A DNA stretch of 64,000 nt from NCBI RefSeq assembly GCF_012223425.1, contig NZ_CP038799.1, forward strand, positions 1,922,001 through 1,986,000. The letters run 5' to 3'. How positions within the stretch are numbered: the stretch's first letter is position 1; every line of letters starts with the position of its first letter. This document shows positions 51,974 to 61,110 of the stretch, piece by piece. The notes beneath the pieces are model-generated. The model had not been told where the DNA came from, did no database searches, and was given only the letters and a program-made list of their open reading frames with translations. A program made the translations under genes and the position numbers. Source of the DNA: Mycolicibacterium frederiksbergense. GTDB lineage: Bacteria > Actinomycetota > Actinomycetes > Mycobacteriales > Mycobacteriaceae.

Positions 51974-52588
51974 TCACGCCCCGTACGCGGCGCTGAAAAA
52001 CTCCAGTTCCAGCCGCATCGCGCGCCGGTACGCCCGCCGAATGGCCGGGCTGTCGTTGCCGAGCCGGTCGAGGAGGCGTTCCAGCAGCGCGGCGACCTCC
52101 TCGAAACCGGGGTCGGCGTAGGTCTGCACCCATTGCGCGTACGGCCCCGCGGTACCGACGTCCAGCTGGGACCCGATGTGGGCATACAGCCGCATACACG
52201 GCGTCATCGCCGCGCACACCTCCCCCAGACCTCCGGTCGCCGCGGTCGCCAGCAGGAACTCGGTATAGGCCAGTGTTGCGGCGCCCGGCGTGACCCCGGC
52301 CATGTCGATTCCCCAGGACGCCGCGTAACCGGCATGCAGGCCCAGTTCCTCGCGCACACCGGCCAATAGATCGGCGAACGTGAGTAGCGTCTCGGTGTCG
52401 GTGCTGCGAGCCAGTGCCAAAGCGTATGCACGGGCGAAGGATTCGAGAAAGAACGCATCCTGGGCGATGTAGCCGGCGAAGAGCTCGCGCGCCAGGGTTC
52501 CGTCCCCGATCCCGCGGACGAACGGGTTGGCCAACACCTCTGCGGTGATATCGGCGTTCTCCGACCACAACTGAGCAGACAGCGTCAT
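51974..52588 (-). CDS. TenA/thiaminase II-like protein
   Basis: This 204-residue protein is all-helical with the TenA pattern: NPFVRGIGDGTLARELFAGYIAQDAFFLESFARAYALALAR at the start (acidic and aromatic residues in AGYIAQDAFFL), and a late EFFSAAYGA. TenA enzymes hydrolyse aminopyrimidine products of thiamine for salvage. It begins with ATGA overlap on the preceding TenA-like gene. Whether the active-site Cys (usual in TenA-C) is kept needs an alignment; candidates are EVCAAM and TPCMRL. Confidence 0.8.
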   Translation of the reverse strand: MTLSAQLWSENADITAEVLANPFVRGIGDGTLARELFAGYIAQDAFFLESFARAYALALARSTDTETLLTFADLLAGVREELGLHAGYAASWGIDMAGVTPGAATLAYTEFLLATAATGGLGEVCAAMTPCMRLYAHIGSQLDVGTAGPYAQWVQTYADPGFEEVAALLERLLDRLGNDSPAIRRAYRRAMRLELEFFSAAYGA

Positions 52589-53142
52589 GCCAGCGCCATG
52601 TCCCAGAAGGCCACCTCGAGCTTGAGCACCGCGTTGACCTGTTCCTCATGCTCACCCGGCGACGCGAGGGCGCCCAGTTCCTCGACATACCCGGCGAAAT
52701 CGGGCGTCGTCCAGTGTTCGACGAACCCATCGAGTGGCGCTGCGGCGGGCGCGGCGGAGGTCCAACCGAGCAGGTAGACCCGCTCGATGACCCACAGTGC
52801 GGTGATCGCGGCGGCATACGGCTCGTCATCGAGACGCTGCAGCAGCTCCCGATAGGCCAGCGTGGCGGGCAGCGGCTCGGCATCCAGATCGATGCCGCGT
52901 CGCACCGCCTGCTCTTCGAACCAGTCGAGCTCGGCCACCAGTGCGGCGCATCCGCCGACCAGCACCTGCTGGTCGGGGCGGGGCGCCCGGGCAAGAAGCC
53001 GAGCTTGGAAGATCAGCAGGTCGGCGACGAACAGCGCATCCTGGCACAGCCACTTGTCGAAGGCCGCGTCGGTGATGGTGCCGTCACGCACCGCGTCGAG
53101 GAACGGGTGCCGGGTGGCAGCCGTCCAGAGGTCATCGGGCAC
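52585..53142 (-). CDS. TenA-like protein, divergent copy
   Basis: This 185-residue helical protein has the same opening logic as its neighbour (HPFLDAVRDGTITDAAFDKWLCQDALFVADLL, with Cys and Asp in LCQDALF) and a closing ALWVIERVYLLGW to KLEVAFWDMAL region. It is shorter than usual TenA and less conserved. It is upstream of and coupled to the second TenA-like gene (ATGA). The tandem may act as a heteromer or on two related substrates. Confidence 0.7.
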   Translation of the reverse strand: MPDDLWTAATRHPFLDAVRDGTITDAAFDKWLCQDALFVADLLIFQARLLARAPRPDQQVLVGGCAALVAELDWFEEQAVRRGIDLDAEPLPATLAYRELLQRLDDEPYAAAITALWVIERVYLLGWTSAAPAAAPLDGFVEHWTTPDFAGYVEELGALASPGEHEEQVNAVLKLEVAFWDMALA

Positions 53143-53188
53143 GGCACAACCCTATCCGTGCCGGGTGGGCCTGATACCCGCCACCCCG

Positions 53189-53650
53189 TCAGACGTTCTG
53201 CGGTTCGTACCCACAGATGGCGGCGACCTTCTCCGCCGAGGCGGAGGCCGGATCGAACTGGTAGCCCAGCCATTCGGCCGCCAGCCGGCGGGCCAACTCG
53301 ACACCGACGACCCGCTGACCGAAGCACAGCACCTGAGCGTTGTTGCTGAGCACCGCGCGTTCCACCGAGAAGCTGTCGTGGGCGGTGACCGCCCGCACGC
53401 CGGGCACCTTGTTGGCGGCGATGGCCACCCCGAGGCCGGTCCCGCAGATCAGCAGTGCCCGGTCGGCCCGTCCCTCGGCCACCATGCGGGCCGCGGTGAC
53501 CGCCACGTGCGGGTAGGCGGTGTGTTCATCGGGGCCGACACCCACATCGACCACGGAGTCCACCCGCGGGTCCGACTCCAGGTCGCCACGCAGAACGTCC
53601 TTGTACTGCAGTCCGGCGTCATCGCAGCCGATGACCACGCGCAGGGTCAT
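53189..53650 (-). CDS. RpiB-family isomerase, probable D-erythrulose-4-phosphate isomerase (DerI/EryI type)
   Basis: This 153-residue protein has the RpiB pattern: [14 protein letters not shown] near the N-terminus, [22 protein letters not shown] with the catalytic Cys, and [26 protein letters not shown]. In Mycobacterium smegmatis the DerI enzyme of erythritol catabolism is this kind of protein, converting D-erythrulose 4-phosphate to D-erythrose 4-phosphate. Here it overlaps the kinase gene by four bases (ATGA). The substrate assignment rests on that context. Confidence 0.82.
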   Translation of the reverse strand: MTLRVVIGCDDAGLQYKDVLRGDLESDPRVDSVVDVGVGPDEHTAYPHVAVTAARMVAEGRADRALLICGTGLGVAIAANKVPGVRAVTAHDSFSVERAVLSNNAQVLCFGQRVVGVELARRLAAEWLGYQFDPASASAEKVAAICGYEPQNV

Positions 53651-55365
53651 GTCGTCTCCTCGATCAGTTCGGCCACGGTGTGGACACACATGGCCAGTGA
53701 GATGGCGCCTGCGTCGGGGGTGCCGACGCTGCGTTCTGCCAGTGGTCGGGCCCGGCCGACCTTGGGTCGAAGGTCGGCCGTCTCGGCGGCCGCCTTCTGG
53801 GCGGTTTCCACGGATTCGAGCCACGCTGTGCGCCAGCCGGTTCCGGCGTCGACGGCAGCTTCGAACGAATCGAGAAAGGGGCCCAAAGCATCGAGCATGG
53901 TCTTGTCACCGCGCTCGGCGCGGCCCAGCGCCACCAGCGCGTCATGCCCGGCCCGCAGCGCCGAGGCGATCTCCCGTCCACCGGGTGCACCCCGGTTTCC
54001 CAACGCCGTGCCGGCCGCACAGAGCGCCGCACCCCACAGCACGCCGGACGTGCCGCCGGCCTTGGCCGCCCACGCCTCACCGGCGGCGGTCAGCACCGAG
54101 GCGGTCCCGCCGCCCGAGTTCACGGCGTCGGCGGCGGCATCGGCTGCCGCCGCGGTGCCCTTGACCATGCCGCGTCCGTGGTCACCGTCCCCGGCGACCG
54201 CGTCGATACGCCCGAGTTCATGCTCCGCATTCACCATCTGCGCGGCGATACACGAAAGCCCCTGGGCAACAAGGGCAGCCACCTTCTGTGACTCCGCGTC
54301 TCCCGCGATGGTCTGCCGCGCAACAGCACCGGCGACATCATCGGCACGCCGGGTCCCGGCGCCGGCAGCCACCGCGCCCTTGCGATAGGCGGGCGTGTCG
54401 GCCGGAGCGGTCCACAACCGCTCCAGTTCGTCATCGAGCCACATCACGGTCAGCGAGCAGCCCGCCATGTCCAGGCTGGTGACCAGTTCGCCCACCTCGG
54501 GTGACACCACGGTATGGCCCGATTCGGCGAGCCTGGCCGCCACCGTCTTCCACACCACGAACAACTCTTCGTACTTGGTGCGACCCAAACCGTTGAGGAT
54601 CACCGCGATTCGCCCGGATGACCCGGCCGGCTTCTCGGCCAGCACCCCGGCGACCAGCAGGTCGGCGAGTTCGGCGGCCGTCGGCATCTCATGGCTGGCC
54701 ACTCCGGGCTCGCCGTGGATGCCCAGGCCCAGATCCATCTGGCCCTCGGCAACGACGAACAGCGGCCGGTCCGCACCGGGCAGGGTGCACCCCTCGAACG
54801 CCACGCCCAGGGTGCGGGTAGCCGCGTTGGCCTTGACGGCCACCCGTTCCACCCCGTCGAGATCGGTGCCCTCTTGCGCTGCCGCGCCGGCACAACGGAA
54901 CACCGTGAAATCTCCGGCGATCCCGCGTCGCTTTCCGATGTCTTCGGCTGTGGCGCTGGCAATATCGTCGGTGACGCCCAGGTAGCGGGCGTCGATGCCC
55001 TCGGCCCGCAGCGCGGTGACCGCGAGGCCGAAGTTCATCACATCGCCGGCGTAGTTGCCGGTGAGCAGCAGCACGCCCGCGTCGCCGTGCGCGGCACGGG
55101 CCACCGAGGCGGCCTCCTGCGCCGACGGGGAGGTGAAGATGTTGCCGACGACCGCACCGTCGGCGAAGCCGTGCCCGACCACCCCGCAGAACGCAGGGTA
55201 GTGGCCCGAGCCACCGCCGACGACGACCGCCACCTTGCCCGCCGGTGTCTCGGTGGCGCGCACCACGCCGCCCGGCACACCCACCACATAGTGCGAGTTG
55301 GCGTCCAGGAAGCCGGCGAGCATGTCCTCGGCGAAGGTGGCCGGGTCGTTGAACAGACGTGTCAT
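53647..55365 (-). CDS. DhaKL-type ketose kinase (L-erythrulose kinase-like)
   Basis: This 572-residue protein fuses DhaK (residues 1-330) and DhaL (residues 360-572). DhaK carries [23 protein letters not shown] and LGIHGEPG, whose His forms the covalent substrate adduct. DhaL carries [14 protein letters not shown] and [12 protein letters not shown], the Mg-ATP site. Such proteins phosphorylate dihydroxyacetone or, in mycobacteria, L- or D-erythrulose (LerK/DerK). With the RpiB-like and TIM-barrel isomerases beside it, the erythrulose role is the best fit. Confidence 0.85.
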   Translation of the reverse strand: MTRLFNDPATFAEDMLAGFLDANSHYVVGVPGGVVRATETPAGKVAVVVGGGSGHYPAFCGVVGHGFADGAVVGNIFTSPSAQEAASVARAAHGDAGVLLLTGNYAGDVMNFGLAVTALRAEGIDARYLGVTDDIASATAEDIGKRRGIAGDFTVFRCAGAAAQEGTDLDGVERVAVKANAATRTLGVAFEGCTLPGADRPLFVVAEGQMDLGLGIHGEPGVASHEMPTAAELADLLVAGVLAEKPAGSSGRIAVILNGLGRTKYEELFVVWKTVAARLAESGHTVVSPEVGELVTSLDMAGCSLTVMWLDDELERLWTAPADTPAYRKGAVAAGAGTRRADDVAGAVARQTIAGDAESQKVAALVAQGLSCIAAQMVNAEHELGRIDAVAGDGDHGRGMVKGTAAAADAAADAVNSGGGTASVLTAAGEAWAAKAGGTSGVLWGAALCAAGTALGNRGAPGGREIASALRAGHDALVALGRAERGDKTMLDALGPFLDSFEAAVDAGTGWRTAWLESVETAQKAAAETADLRPKVGRARPLAERSVGTPDAGAISLAMCVHTVAELIEETT

Positions 55366-55394
55366 GGCACGGACCTCATCTAGGTGAAGAGCGA

Positions 55395-56165
55395 CTAATG
55401 AATGTGGCTGCCGCCGTTGATGTCAACGGTGGTACCGGTCAGGTAGCCGGCGTCCTCGCTGGACAGGAAGGTGATCACCGCGGCGATCTCCTCGGTGGTG
55501 GCGGTGCGTCCGACCGGGATGGCGGCGGCCAGTGCGGCCTCCTGCTCATCGGTGGATCCGACGCGGATGTTGGTGTCGACCGCGCCTGGGGTGACGGCAT
55601 TGACGGTGACGCCCTTGTCGGCGACCTCGCGGGCCAGCGCCTTGGTGAAACCGAGGATGGCGGCCTTGGCCGAGGAGTAGGGCACCTTGCCGAACACGCC
55701 ACCACCGCGCTGCGCGGATACCGACGACATGTTGACGATGCGGCCCCAACCCTGCTCGATCATCGCCGGCAGAAATGCGCGAGTGACGAGGTAGGTACCG
55801 GTGGAGTTGACGGCGAAGACCTTGTTCCACAGCTCCAGGGTGGTCTCCAGGAACGGCACCGGGGACGTGATCCCCGCGATGTTGGCCAGAGCGCCGATCG
55901 GGGGCAGGTTGCCCGCGGTGACCTCGGCGGTGACCGCGTCATACGCGGCGGTGACCGATTCCTCGGAGGTGACGTCGATGCCGTGACCGAATGCCGGTAT
56001 CGCGTACTGGTTGCCGATCTCGGCGGCGACCTTGGCGCTCAACTCGGCATCGAGGTCGAGGATGACGATGGCCCAGCCCTCCCGCGCGTAGCGGGCGGCG
56101 ACGGTCACGCCGATGCCCTTGTCGGAGGTGGCGCCGGTGATGACGGCGGTCTTCTCGATGCTCAT
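55395..56165 (-). CDS. Short-chain dehydrogenase, possible tetritol/ketose dehydrogenase
   Basis: This 256-residue SDR starts MSIEKTAVITGATSDKGIGV (nucleotide loop), then ANIAGI for the NNAG position, SSVSAQR and PYSSAKAAI (catalytic Tyr and Lys), and DINGGSHIH at the end. It likely oxidises a sugar alcohol to a ketose, feeding the kinase next to it. AGAAGGAGCACTC precedes ATG 56165. An open frame extends over the upstream gene but is not a gene. Confidence 0.85.
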   Translation of the reverse strand: MSIEKTAVITGATSDKGIGVTVAARYAREGWAIVILDLDAELSAKVAAEIGNQYAIPAFGHGIDVTSEESVTAAYDAVTAEVTAGNLPPIGALANIAGITSPVPFLETTLELWNKVFAVNSTGTYLVTRAFLPAMIEQGWGRIVNMSSVSAQRGGGVFGKVPYSSAKAAILGFTKALAREVADKGVTVNAVTPGAVDTNIRVGSTDEQEAALAAAIPVGRTATTEEIAAVITFLSSEDAGYLTGTTVDINGGSHIH

Positions 56166-56176
56166 GAGTGCTCCTT

Positions 56177-57007
56177 CTAGATCAGTTCGGAAATCAGTTG
56201 GCCGGCAGCGACAGTCGCCGCGGGCCGTTCGTCGTGGGTGATGTCTCGGGTCTCCAGCTCCAGCGAGAAGTGGCCGGTGTAGCCGGCGTCGGCCAGTGCC
56301 TTGAGTCCGCGGCCGAAGTCGACGGCTCCGTTGCCCACCGAGAGGTTGATGTTCCCGGGCACGGCATCGCGGATATGGACGTGCGCGATGCGCGGGCCGA
56401 TCCGGCCGATGTAGTCCACCGGGTCGCCGCCGGAGGCCACGATGTGGCTGAAATCCATCACGATGCCCACCCGGGCGTCGAGTCGTTCGTGCAAGGCCTG
56501 AGCCCGGTCGATGTCGCAGCACAGCCGGTGAAAATGCAGTGATTCGGTCCAGAGTTCGACCCGTGCACCGGCGGCGATATGCGCGGCGGCAGTGAGTTCG
56601 TCGGCGACCAGGTCCAGGTCTTCGTCCAACGTGGACACCGGTGCATGGGCCGGCGCCCCGCAGGGCAGCACCAGGGCACGGGCACCGGTGGTCGACGCGA
56701 GGGCGACCAGCATGCTCAGGTGGCGCAGACGCGCGCGCTGCTGCTCGGCGTCCAGTGTCGCGTTCAGGTCGCCGATATCGCCGTTGATGGATCGCACCGC
56801 GAGGCCGGACGCGGCGACCGTCGCGGACACCGCGTCGACGGCAGCCTCGTCGAGCACGTACGGGACGTGATCGCAGACGCCGGGCAGCGCTCCCAGGTCG
56901 ATCTCGATGAAGCCGAGGCCGGCGATCGTCGCCAGCGCCCGATCCAGATCCTGGTGCCGAAAACTGATGGTCGAGCACCCGAGCCTGGTGCTGAAACGGC
57001 TTGTCAT
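56177..57007 (-). CDS. TIM-barrel sugar phosphate isomerase/epimerase (xylose isomerase-like)
   Basis: This 276-residue protein has the AP endonuclease 2/xylose-isomerase-like barrel: LGCSTISFRHQDLDRAL, IDLGALPG, RVELWTESLHFHR (metal ligand Glu), GIVMDFSHIVASGG (Asp, His) and HVHIRDAVPG (His). In erythritol pathways this fold is used by LerI/EryH to convert L-erythrulose 1-phosphate to D-erythrulose 4-phosphate. CGGGAGGTGAC precedes ATG 57007. It is the first gene of the minus-strand half of the locus. Confidence 0.82.
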   Translation of the reverse strand: MTSRFSTRLGCSTISFRHQDLDRALATIAGLGFIEIDLGALPGVCDHVPYVLDEAAVDAVSATVAASGLAVRSINGDIGDLNATLDAEQQRARLRHLSMLVALASTTGARALVLPCGAPAHAPVSTLDEDLDLVADELTAAAHIAAGARVELWTESLHFHRLCCDIDRAQALHERLDARVGIVMDFSHIVASGGDPVDYIGRIGPRIAHVHIRDAVPGNINLSVGNGAVDFGRGLKALADAGYTGHFSLELETRDITHDERPAATVAAGQLISELI

Positions 57008-57048
57008 GTCACCTCCCGCGTTGTGATGACTGACACAGTAACCCAGTC

Positions 57049-57153
57049 GACTGTTAACAGTCAACGGACGACATTTCTTTTATGTTGACTGTTGACAATC
57101 ACTGTGGGCGTGCTCACACTGGGTGACGCACCGCACTGTTGACCGTCGACAGT
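57049..57153. promoter_or_regulatory. Three GntR-type operator copies in the divergent promoter
   Basis: GACTGTTAACAGTC (57049-57062) is a perfect palindrome. TGTTGACTGTTGACAA (57083-57098) and ACTGTTGACCGTCGACAGT (57135-57153) carry the same half-sites with partial symmetry. They fill the 202-base gap between the TIM-barrel gene and the transporter, controlling both directions. A further copy precedes the GntR gene. Confidence 0.75.
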
Positions 57154-57209
57154 GATCGGAACAGCCAGTCGGAACACCAGGTAGAACTGGATTTGAAAGG
57201 ATGTCCACC

Positions 57210-58553
57210 ATGAGCGACGACGCTCTGAAGATGCGGGGTCCGGTGCATGGCACCAAGGACGCCAAGCGGGTGGCGATCGGCTCCGGTGTCGGAGCCATCA
57301 TCGAAACCTATGACTTCATCGGCTTCGGGACGGCAGCCGCGCTGTACTTCGGTACCGCCTTCTTCCCGAACTCCAGCCCGGTGACGGGCACTCTGCTGGC
57401 GTTCGCGACGCTCGGCGTCGGGTTCGTCGCCCGGCCGCTCGGGGGCATCATCGGCGGCCACCTCGGTGACAAGATCGGACGCAAGCCGGTTCTGGTCGCC
57501 TCGCTGATCCTCATGGGTCTGGCCACCTTCGCCATCGGATTGCTGCCGACCTACGAGACCGTCGGCGTGCTGGCCCCGATCCTGCTGGTGACCGTGCGCA
57601 TCATCCAAGGTCTCGCGTTCGGTGCCGAGTGGGGTGGCGCCATCCTGATGAGCTACGAGCACGCTCCGTGGAAGAAGAAGGGCCGCTATACCGGCATCGT
57701 GCAGGCCGGATTCCCCGTCGGACTGCTCATGGCCAACCTCGTGTTCTTCTTCAGCATCCACCTCGGTGGCGACTGGGCGTGGCGGGTGCCGTTCCTCGCA
57801 AGCGCCGTCCTGGTCATCGTCGGCCTGATCATCCGCGCCAAGGTGCCCGAGTCCCCGGTGTTCGAGGACGTCAAGAACGAAGGCAACATCATCAAGTCGC
57901 CGATCGTCGAGGTGGTCAAGACCGACTGGCGGAACATCTTGCGCGGCATCGGGCTTCGCATTGCCGAAACGGCCGGCTACGCGGTGTCCGTCACCTACAT
58001 GCTGTCCTACCTGAAGAACGCCGAACTCGCGACCAGGTCCCAGACCATCGGCGCGCTGTGCATCGCATCGGCGGTCGGCATCTTCGCCACCTTCGCCTGG
58101 GCGAAACTCACCGACAAGATCGGCCGCCGTCCGCTCTACCTCTGGGTGTGCGCATTGGGCATCCCGTTCGGCGTGCTGATGTTCATGCTGGTCAACACCG
58201 GTGTCTTCATTCTCATCGTCGCGACGTTCGTCATCGCCTACGGCGTGTTCCAGAACGCGCTCGCCGGCTCGCAAGGCGGATGGTTCCCCGAACTGTTCAA
58301 CGCGAACACCCGCTCCTCGGGTGCATCCCTGGCCTACCAGATCTCGGCGATCGCCTCGGGCTTCACGCCTTTCATCACCACCCTGCTGTATGAGGCCTAC
58401 GGCTGGACCGGCCCGGCCCTGCTATTCAGCGGATACATGGCCATCGGGCTGATCGCGGCGATTCTGACCCGCGAGACCTGGGGACCTCGGGAGCGCATGC
58501 TGGCCGACAAGGCCTCGATGGACACTCCCGTGCCGCACGGGGCGAGCGTCTGA
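57210..58553 (+). CDS. MFS transporter, MHS-type metabolite:proton symporter
   Basis: This 447-residue membrane protein has about 12 TM segments, GGHLGDKIGRKPVL between TM2 and TM3, and AEWGGAILMSYEHAPWKKKGRYTG, all typical of the metabolite:H+ symporter branch that carries dicarboxylates, sugars or polyols. AAAGGATG before ATG 57210 was preferred over the ATG at 57201. It is the first gene of the plus-strand operon and likely imports the tetritol or ketose substrate. Confidence 0.8.
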   Translation: MSDDALKMRGPVHGTKDAKRVAIGSGVGAIIETYDFIGFGTAAALYFGTAFFPNSSPVTGTLLAFATLGVGFVARPLGGIIGGHLGDKIGRKPVLVASLILMGLATFAIGLLPTYETVGVLAPILLVTVRIIQGLAFGAEWGGAILMSYEHAPWKKKGRYTGIVQAGFPVGLLMANLVFFFSIHLGGDWAWRVPFLASAVLVIVGLIIRAKVPESPVFEDVKNEGNIIKSPIVEVVKTDWRNILRGIGLRIAETAGYAVSVTYMLSYLKNAELATRSQTIGALCIASAVGIFATFAWAKLTDKIGRRPLYLWVCALGIPFGVLMFMLVNTGVFILIVATFVIAYGVFQNALAGSQGGWFPELFNANTRSSGASLAYQISAIASGFTPFITTLLYEAYGWTGPALLFSGYMAIGLIAAILTRETWGPRERMLADKASMDTPVPHGASV

Positions 58554-59401
58554 TGGCAGGGGCGAGTGCGGCAACGGCCGACGTGCGCAGTGAGAAGGTG
58601 GCACAAGCCGCCTTCCGGATACGACACCATGCCCTGAACATGGGCGAGGCGCAGGGGCAGGGTTATGTCGGCCAGGCGCTGGGGGCCGCCGACATGCTGG
58701 CCGCGGTGTACGCCGACCAGCTGCGCTACCGCGCCGACGATCCGCACTGGGCGGGCCGGGACCGGTTCCTGCTCTCGACGGGTCACTACGCCATCGGGCT
58801 GTACGCCGCGCTGGCCGAGGCCGGCATCATCGACGTCGACGAACTCGACACCTACGGATCCGATGACTCCCGGCTGCCGATGTCCGGAATGGCCAGCTAC
58901 ACACCGGGAATGGAGATCTCCGGTGGTTCGCTGGGCCACGGTCTGACGGTGGCGGTCGGGATGGCGCTGGGATTGCGGCACCAAGGCTCGGATGCCCGCG
59001 TCATCAACTTCCTGTCCGACGGTGAGCTCGACGAGGGCTCGACCTGGGAAGCCGCGATGGGCGCCGCGCACCACGGACTGGGCAACCTCATCGCGATGGT
59101 GGATATCAACGCGCTGCAGGCCGATGGGCCGACGGCCGGTGTGCTGCGCACCGAGCCGATCGCCGACAAATGGTCCGCTTGCGGCTGGCAGGTGGCACGG
59201 GTGGATGGCAATGACGTCGACGCGCTGCTGGGCGCCTTCGACGCCGTCAGCACCGGTGCGCCGTCGGTCATCTTGTGCGACACCAAGGTCGGCCGCGGTG
59301 TGCCGCTGCTGGAGAACAGGGAGAAGGCGCACTTCATGCGCATCGACGCCGACGAGTGGCAGATCTGCCGCGACCAACTGACCGAGGGAGTCCACGCATG
59401 A
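58553..59401 (+). CDS. Transketolase, N-terminal (TPP-binding) subunit
   Basis: This 282-residue protein corresponds to the first half of transketolase: RFLLSTGHYAIGLYA, SGGSLGHGLTVAVGMALG and the TPP/Mg motif SDGELDEGSTWEAAMGA...MVDIN. Its ATG overlaps the transporter stop by one base (TGATG). The partner subunit follows with an ATGA overlap. Split transketolases are seen in some sugar-specific operons, for example apulose-4-phosphate transketolase, as well as in general metabolism. Confidence 0.88.
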   Translation: MAGASAATADVRSEKVAQAAFRIRHHALNMGEAQGQGYVGQALGAADMLAAVYADQLRYRADDPHWAGRDRFLLSTGHYAIGLYAALAEAGIIDVDELDTYGSDDSRLPMSGMASYTPGMEISGGSLGHGLTVAVGMALGLRHQGSDARVINFLSDGELDEGSTWEAAMGAAHHGLGNLIAMVDINALQADGPTAGVLRTEPIADKWSACGWQVARVDGNDVDALLGAFDAVSTGAPSVILCDTKVGRGVPLLENREKAHFMRIDADEWQICRDQLTEGVHA

Positions 59402-60381
59402 GCGCGCCCACCAAGCTCAAGACATCGGCGATGATCGCCTCGTTCGCCGATCCGGGCCAGAAGACCACCCCGGCCCCGTTCGGGCACGCACTGGTCAAGG
59501 CCGCCCAGGCCGATGACCGGATCGTGGGCCTGACCGCCGATCTGGGCAAGTACACCGATATGCACATCTTCGCCAACCAGTTCCCGGACCGGTTCTTCCA
59601 GATGGGCATGGCCGAGCAGTTGCTCTTCGGCGCCGCCGCGGGGATGGCCGAAACCGGCCTGATCCCCTTCGCGTCCACCTATTCGGTGTTCGCGGCGCGG
59701 CGCGCGTATGACTTCATCTGTCTGGACATCGCGGAGCCGAACCTCAACGTGAACATCATCGGGGGCCTGCCCGGACTGACCACCGGCTACGGCCCGTCGC
59801 ACCAGGCCACCGAGGACATTGCCATCTTCCGGGGGGTGCCGAACCTGACCATCGTCGATCCCTGCGACTCGGTGGATATCGAGCAGGCCGTCCCGCAGCT
59901 CGCCGAACACGCCGGACCCACCTATCTGCGGCTGCTACGCGGCAACGTGCCCACCGTGCTGGACGAGTACGACTACCGATTCGAACTCGGCAAGGCCACG
60001 GTGCTGCGCGGCGGGGCCGACGTGGTGCTGATCTCGTCGGGCCTGATGACGATGCGGGCCCTGCAGGCCGCCGAACAACTGGCTGCCCACCATGTCGACG
60101 TGGCCGTGGTGCACACCCCGACCATCAAGCCGTTCGACACCGAAACCGTGCTGGCACAGGTGGATACGGACCGCCTCGTGGTGACCTGTGAGAATCACAC
60201 GGTGATCGGCGGCCTGTTCGAGACGGTCGCCTCGGCGGCCGTGCAGCGTGGGCTGGGCAAGCAGATCACCCCCGTCGCACTGCCGGATGAGTTCCTGGCC
60301 GCCGGCGCGCTGCCGACCCTGCACGACCGCTACGGGCTCGCGACCGCGCGTCTCGTCGCCACGGTGCTGGAACGGCTGTAA
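59398..60381 (+). CDS. Transketolase, C-terminal subunit
   Basis: This 327-residue protein covers the pyrimidine-binding and C-terminal domains of transketolase: GLTADLGKYTDMHIFANQFPDRFFQMGMAEQ (catalytic Glu in GMAEQ), SYSVF-like STYSVFAARRAYD and GPSHQATEDIAIFRGVPNLTIVDPCDS (key residues H and Glu). With the preceding gene it makes one active enzyme. It probably moves a two-carbon unit from a ketose phosphate, feeding tetrose or triose phosphate to central metabolism. Confidence 0.88.
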   Translation: MSAPTKLKTSAMIASFADPGQKTTPAPFGHALVKAAQADDRIVGLTADLGKYTDMHIFANQFPDRFFQMGMAEQLLFGAAAGMAETGLIPFASTYSVFAARRAYDFICLDIAEPNLNVNIIGGLPGLTTGYGPSHQATEDIAIFRGVPNLTIVDPCDSVDIEQAVPQLAEHAGPTYLRLLRGNVPTVLDEYDYRFELGKATVLRGGADVVLISSGLMTMRALQAAEQLAAHHVDVAVVHTPTIKPFDTETVLAQVDTDRLVVTCENHTVIGGLFETVASAAVQRGLGKQITPVALPDEFLAAGALPTLHDRYGLATARLVATVLERL

Positions 60382-60383
60382 AG

Positions 60384-60410
60384 TGTTGACATCTGAATGT
60401 TGACAGTCAA
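60384..60410. promoter_or_regulatory. GntR operator copy before its own gene
   Basis: TGTTGAC at 60384-60390 and ATGTTGACAGTCAA at 60397-60410 carry the same half-sites as the sites at 57049-57153. They lie just upstream of the GntR gene, so the regulator probably also controls itself. Confidence 0.7.
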
Positions 60411-60420
60411 GGAGCGCAGG

Positions 60421-61080
60421 ATGTCCGTGGATTCCACATCTCTGCTGCGCCTGGAGAAAACCAGCCTGCGCCAACAGGCGCTGACCGCGCTGCGCCGCGC
60501 CATCACCACCGGCCAGCTCACCCCGGGCACCCACCTGGTGGAAACGGATCTGTCCGACGCGCTGCAGATCAGCCGGGGCACCCTGCGCGAGGCGATGCGC
60601 CAACTCCAGCAGGAGGGCCTGATCTCGGCGGGGGCCCGCGGTCGGCTCTCGGTACGACACCTGGACGCCAAGGAGATTCGCGATATCTTCAACGTCCGCG
60701 CCGCGCTGGAGTCGATGGCCGCCCGCGAGCTCGCCACCCGGCCCGACCGCACCGAAGCCGTCGCGACCCTGCGTCGCGCCGTCGACGACATGGACCGCTG
60801 GGCCGAGGCGAACCTGGAGGACCGGATCGAGGCCGACCTGCGCTTCCACCGCACCATGTGCCAACTCACCGGCAACGAGACGTTGCTGCACCAGTGGACA
60901 TCGCTGGAGGGCAGCATCCGGATGTCGATCATGTTCGCCGGCGTCGACCGCGCCATCAAGAACATGAACGCCAAGCGGCATTACGACATCGTCGACGCCA
61001 TCGAATCCGGGGACGAAACCCTGGCAGCGGCCACCGTCGCCGAACACATGGCGGGCGCGGCGAGCACGCTGGTCGGCTGA
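60421..61080 (+). CDS. GntR-family (FadR/FCD subfamily) regulator of the tetrose/ketose locus
   Basis: This 219-residue protein has a winged helix at residues 15-75 with LVETDLSDALQISRGTLREAMRQLQQEGLI and a C-terminal FCD domain containing DLRFHRTMCQLTGNE and the metal-binding His in AEHMAGAA. It follows the transketolase genes. The sites TGTTGAC/GTCAAC at both divergent promoters and before its own gene make it the likely repressor of the whole locus. AAGGAGCGCAGG precedes ATG 60421; an upstream ATG at 60397 lies inside the operator. Confidence 0.85.
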   Translation: MSVDSTSLLRLEKTSLRQQALTALRRAITTGQLTPGTHLVETDLSDALQISRGTLREAMRQLQQEGLISAGARGRLSVRHLDAKEIRDIFNVRAALESMAARELATRPDRTEAVATLRRAVDDMDRWAEANLEDRIEADLRFHRTMCQLTGNETLLHQWTSLEGSIRMSIMFAGVDRAIKNMNAKRHYDIVDAIESGDETLAAATVAEHMAGAASTLVG

Positions 61081-61084
61081 ACAC

Positions 61085-61101
61085 GTCCACCGTAGGTGGA
61101 C
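61085..61101. promoter_or_regulatory. Operator of the following TetR gene
   Basis: GTCCACC-GTA-GGTGGAC is a perfect 7+3+7 inverted repeat ending 9 bases before the TetR start at 61111. It overlaps an alternative upstream GTG, so it fits autoregulation. Confidence 0.7.
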
Positions 61102-61110
61102 AATGGGGTC

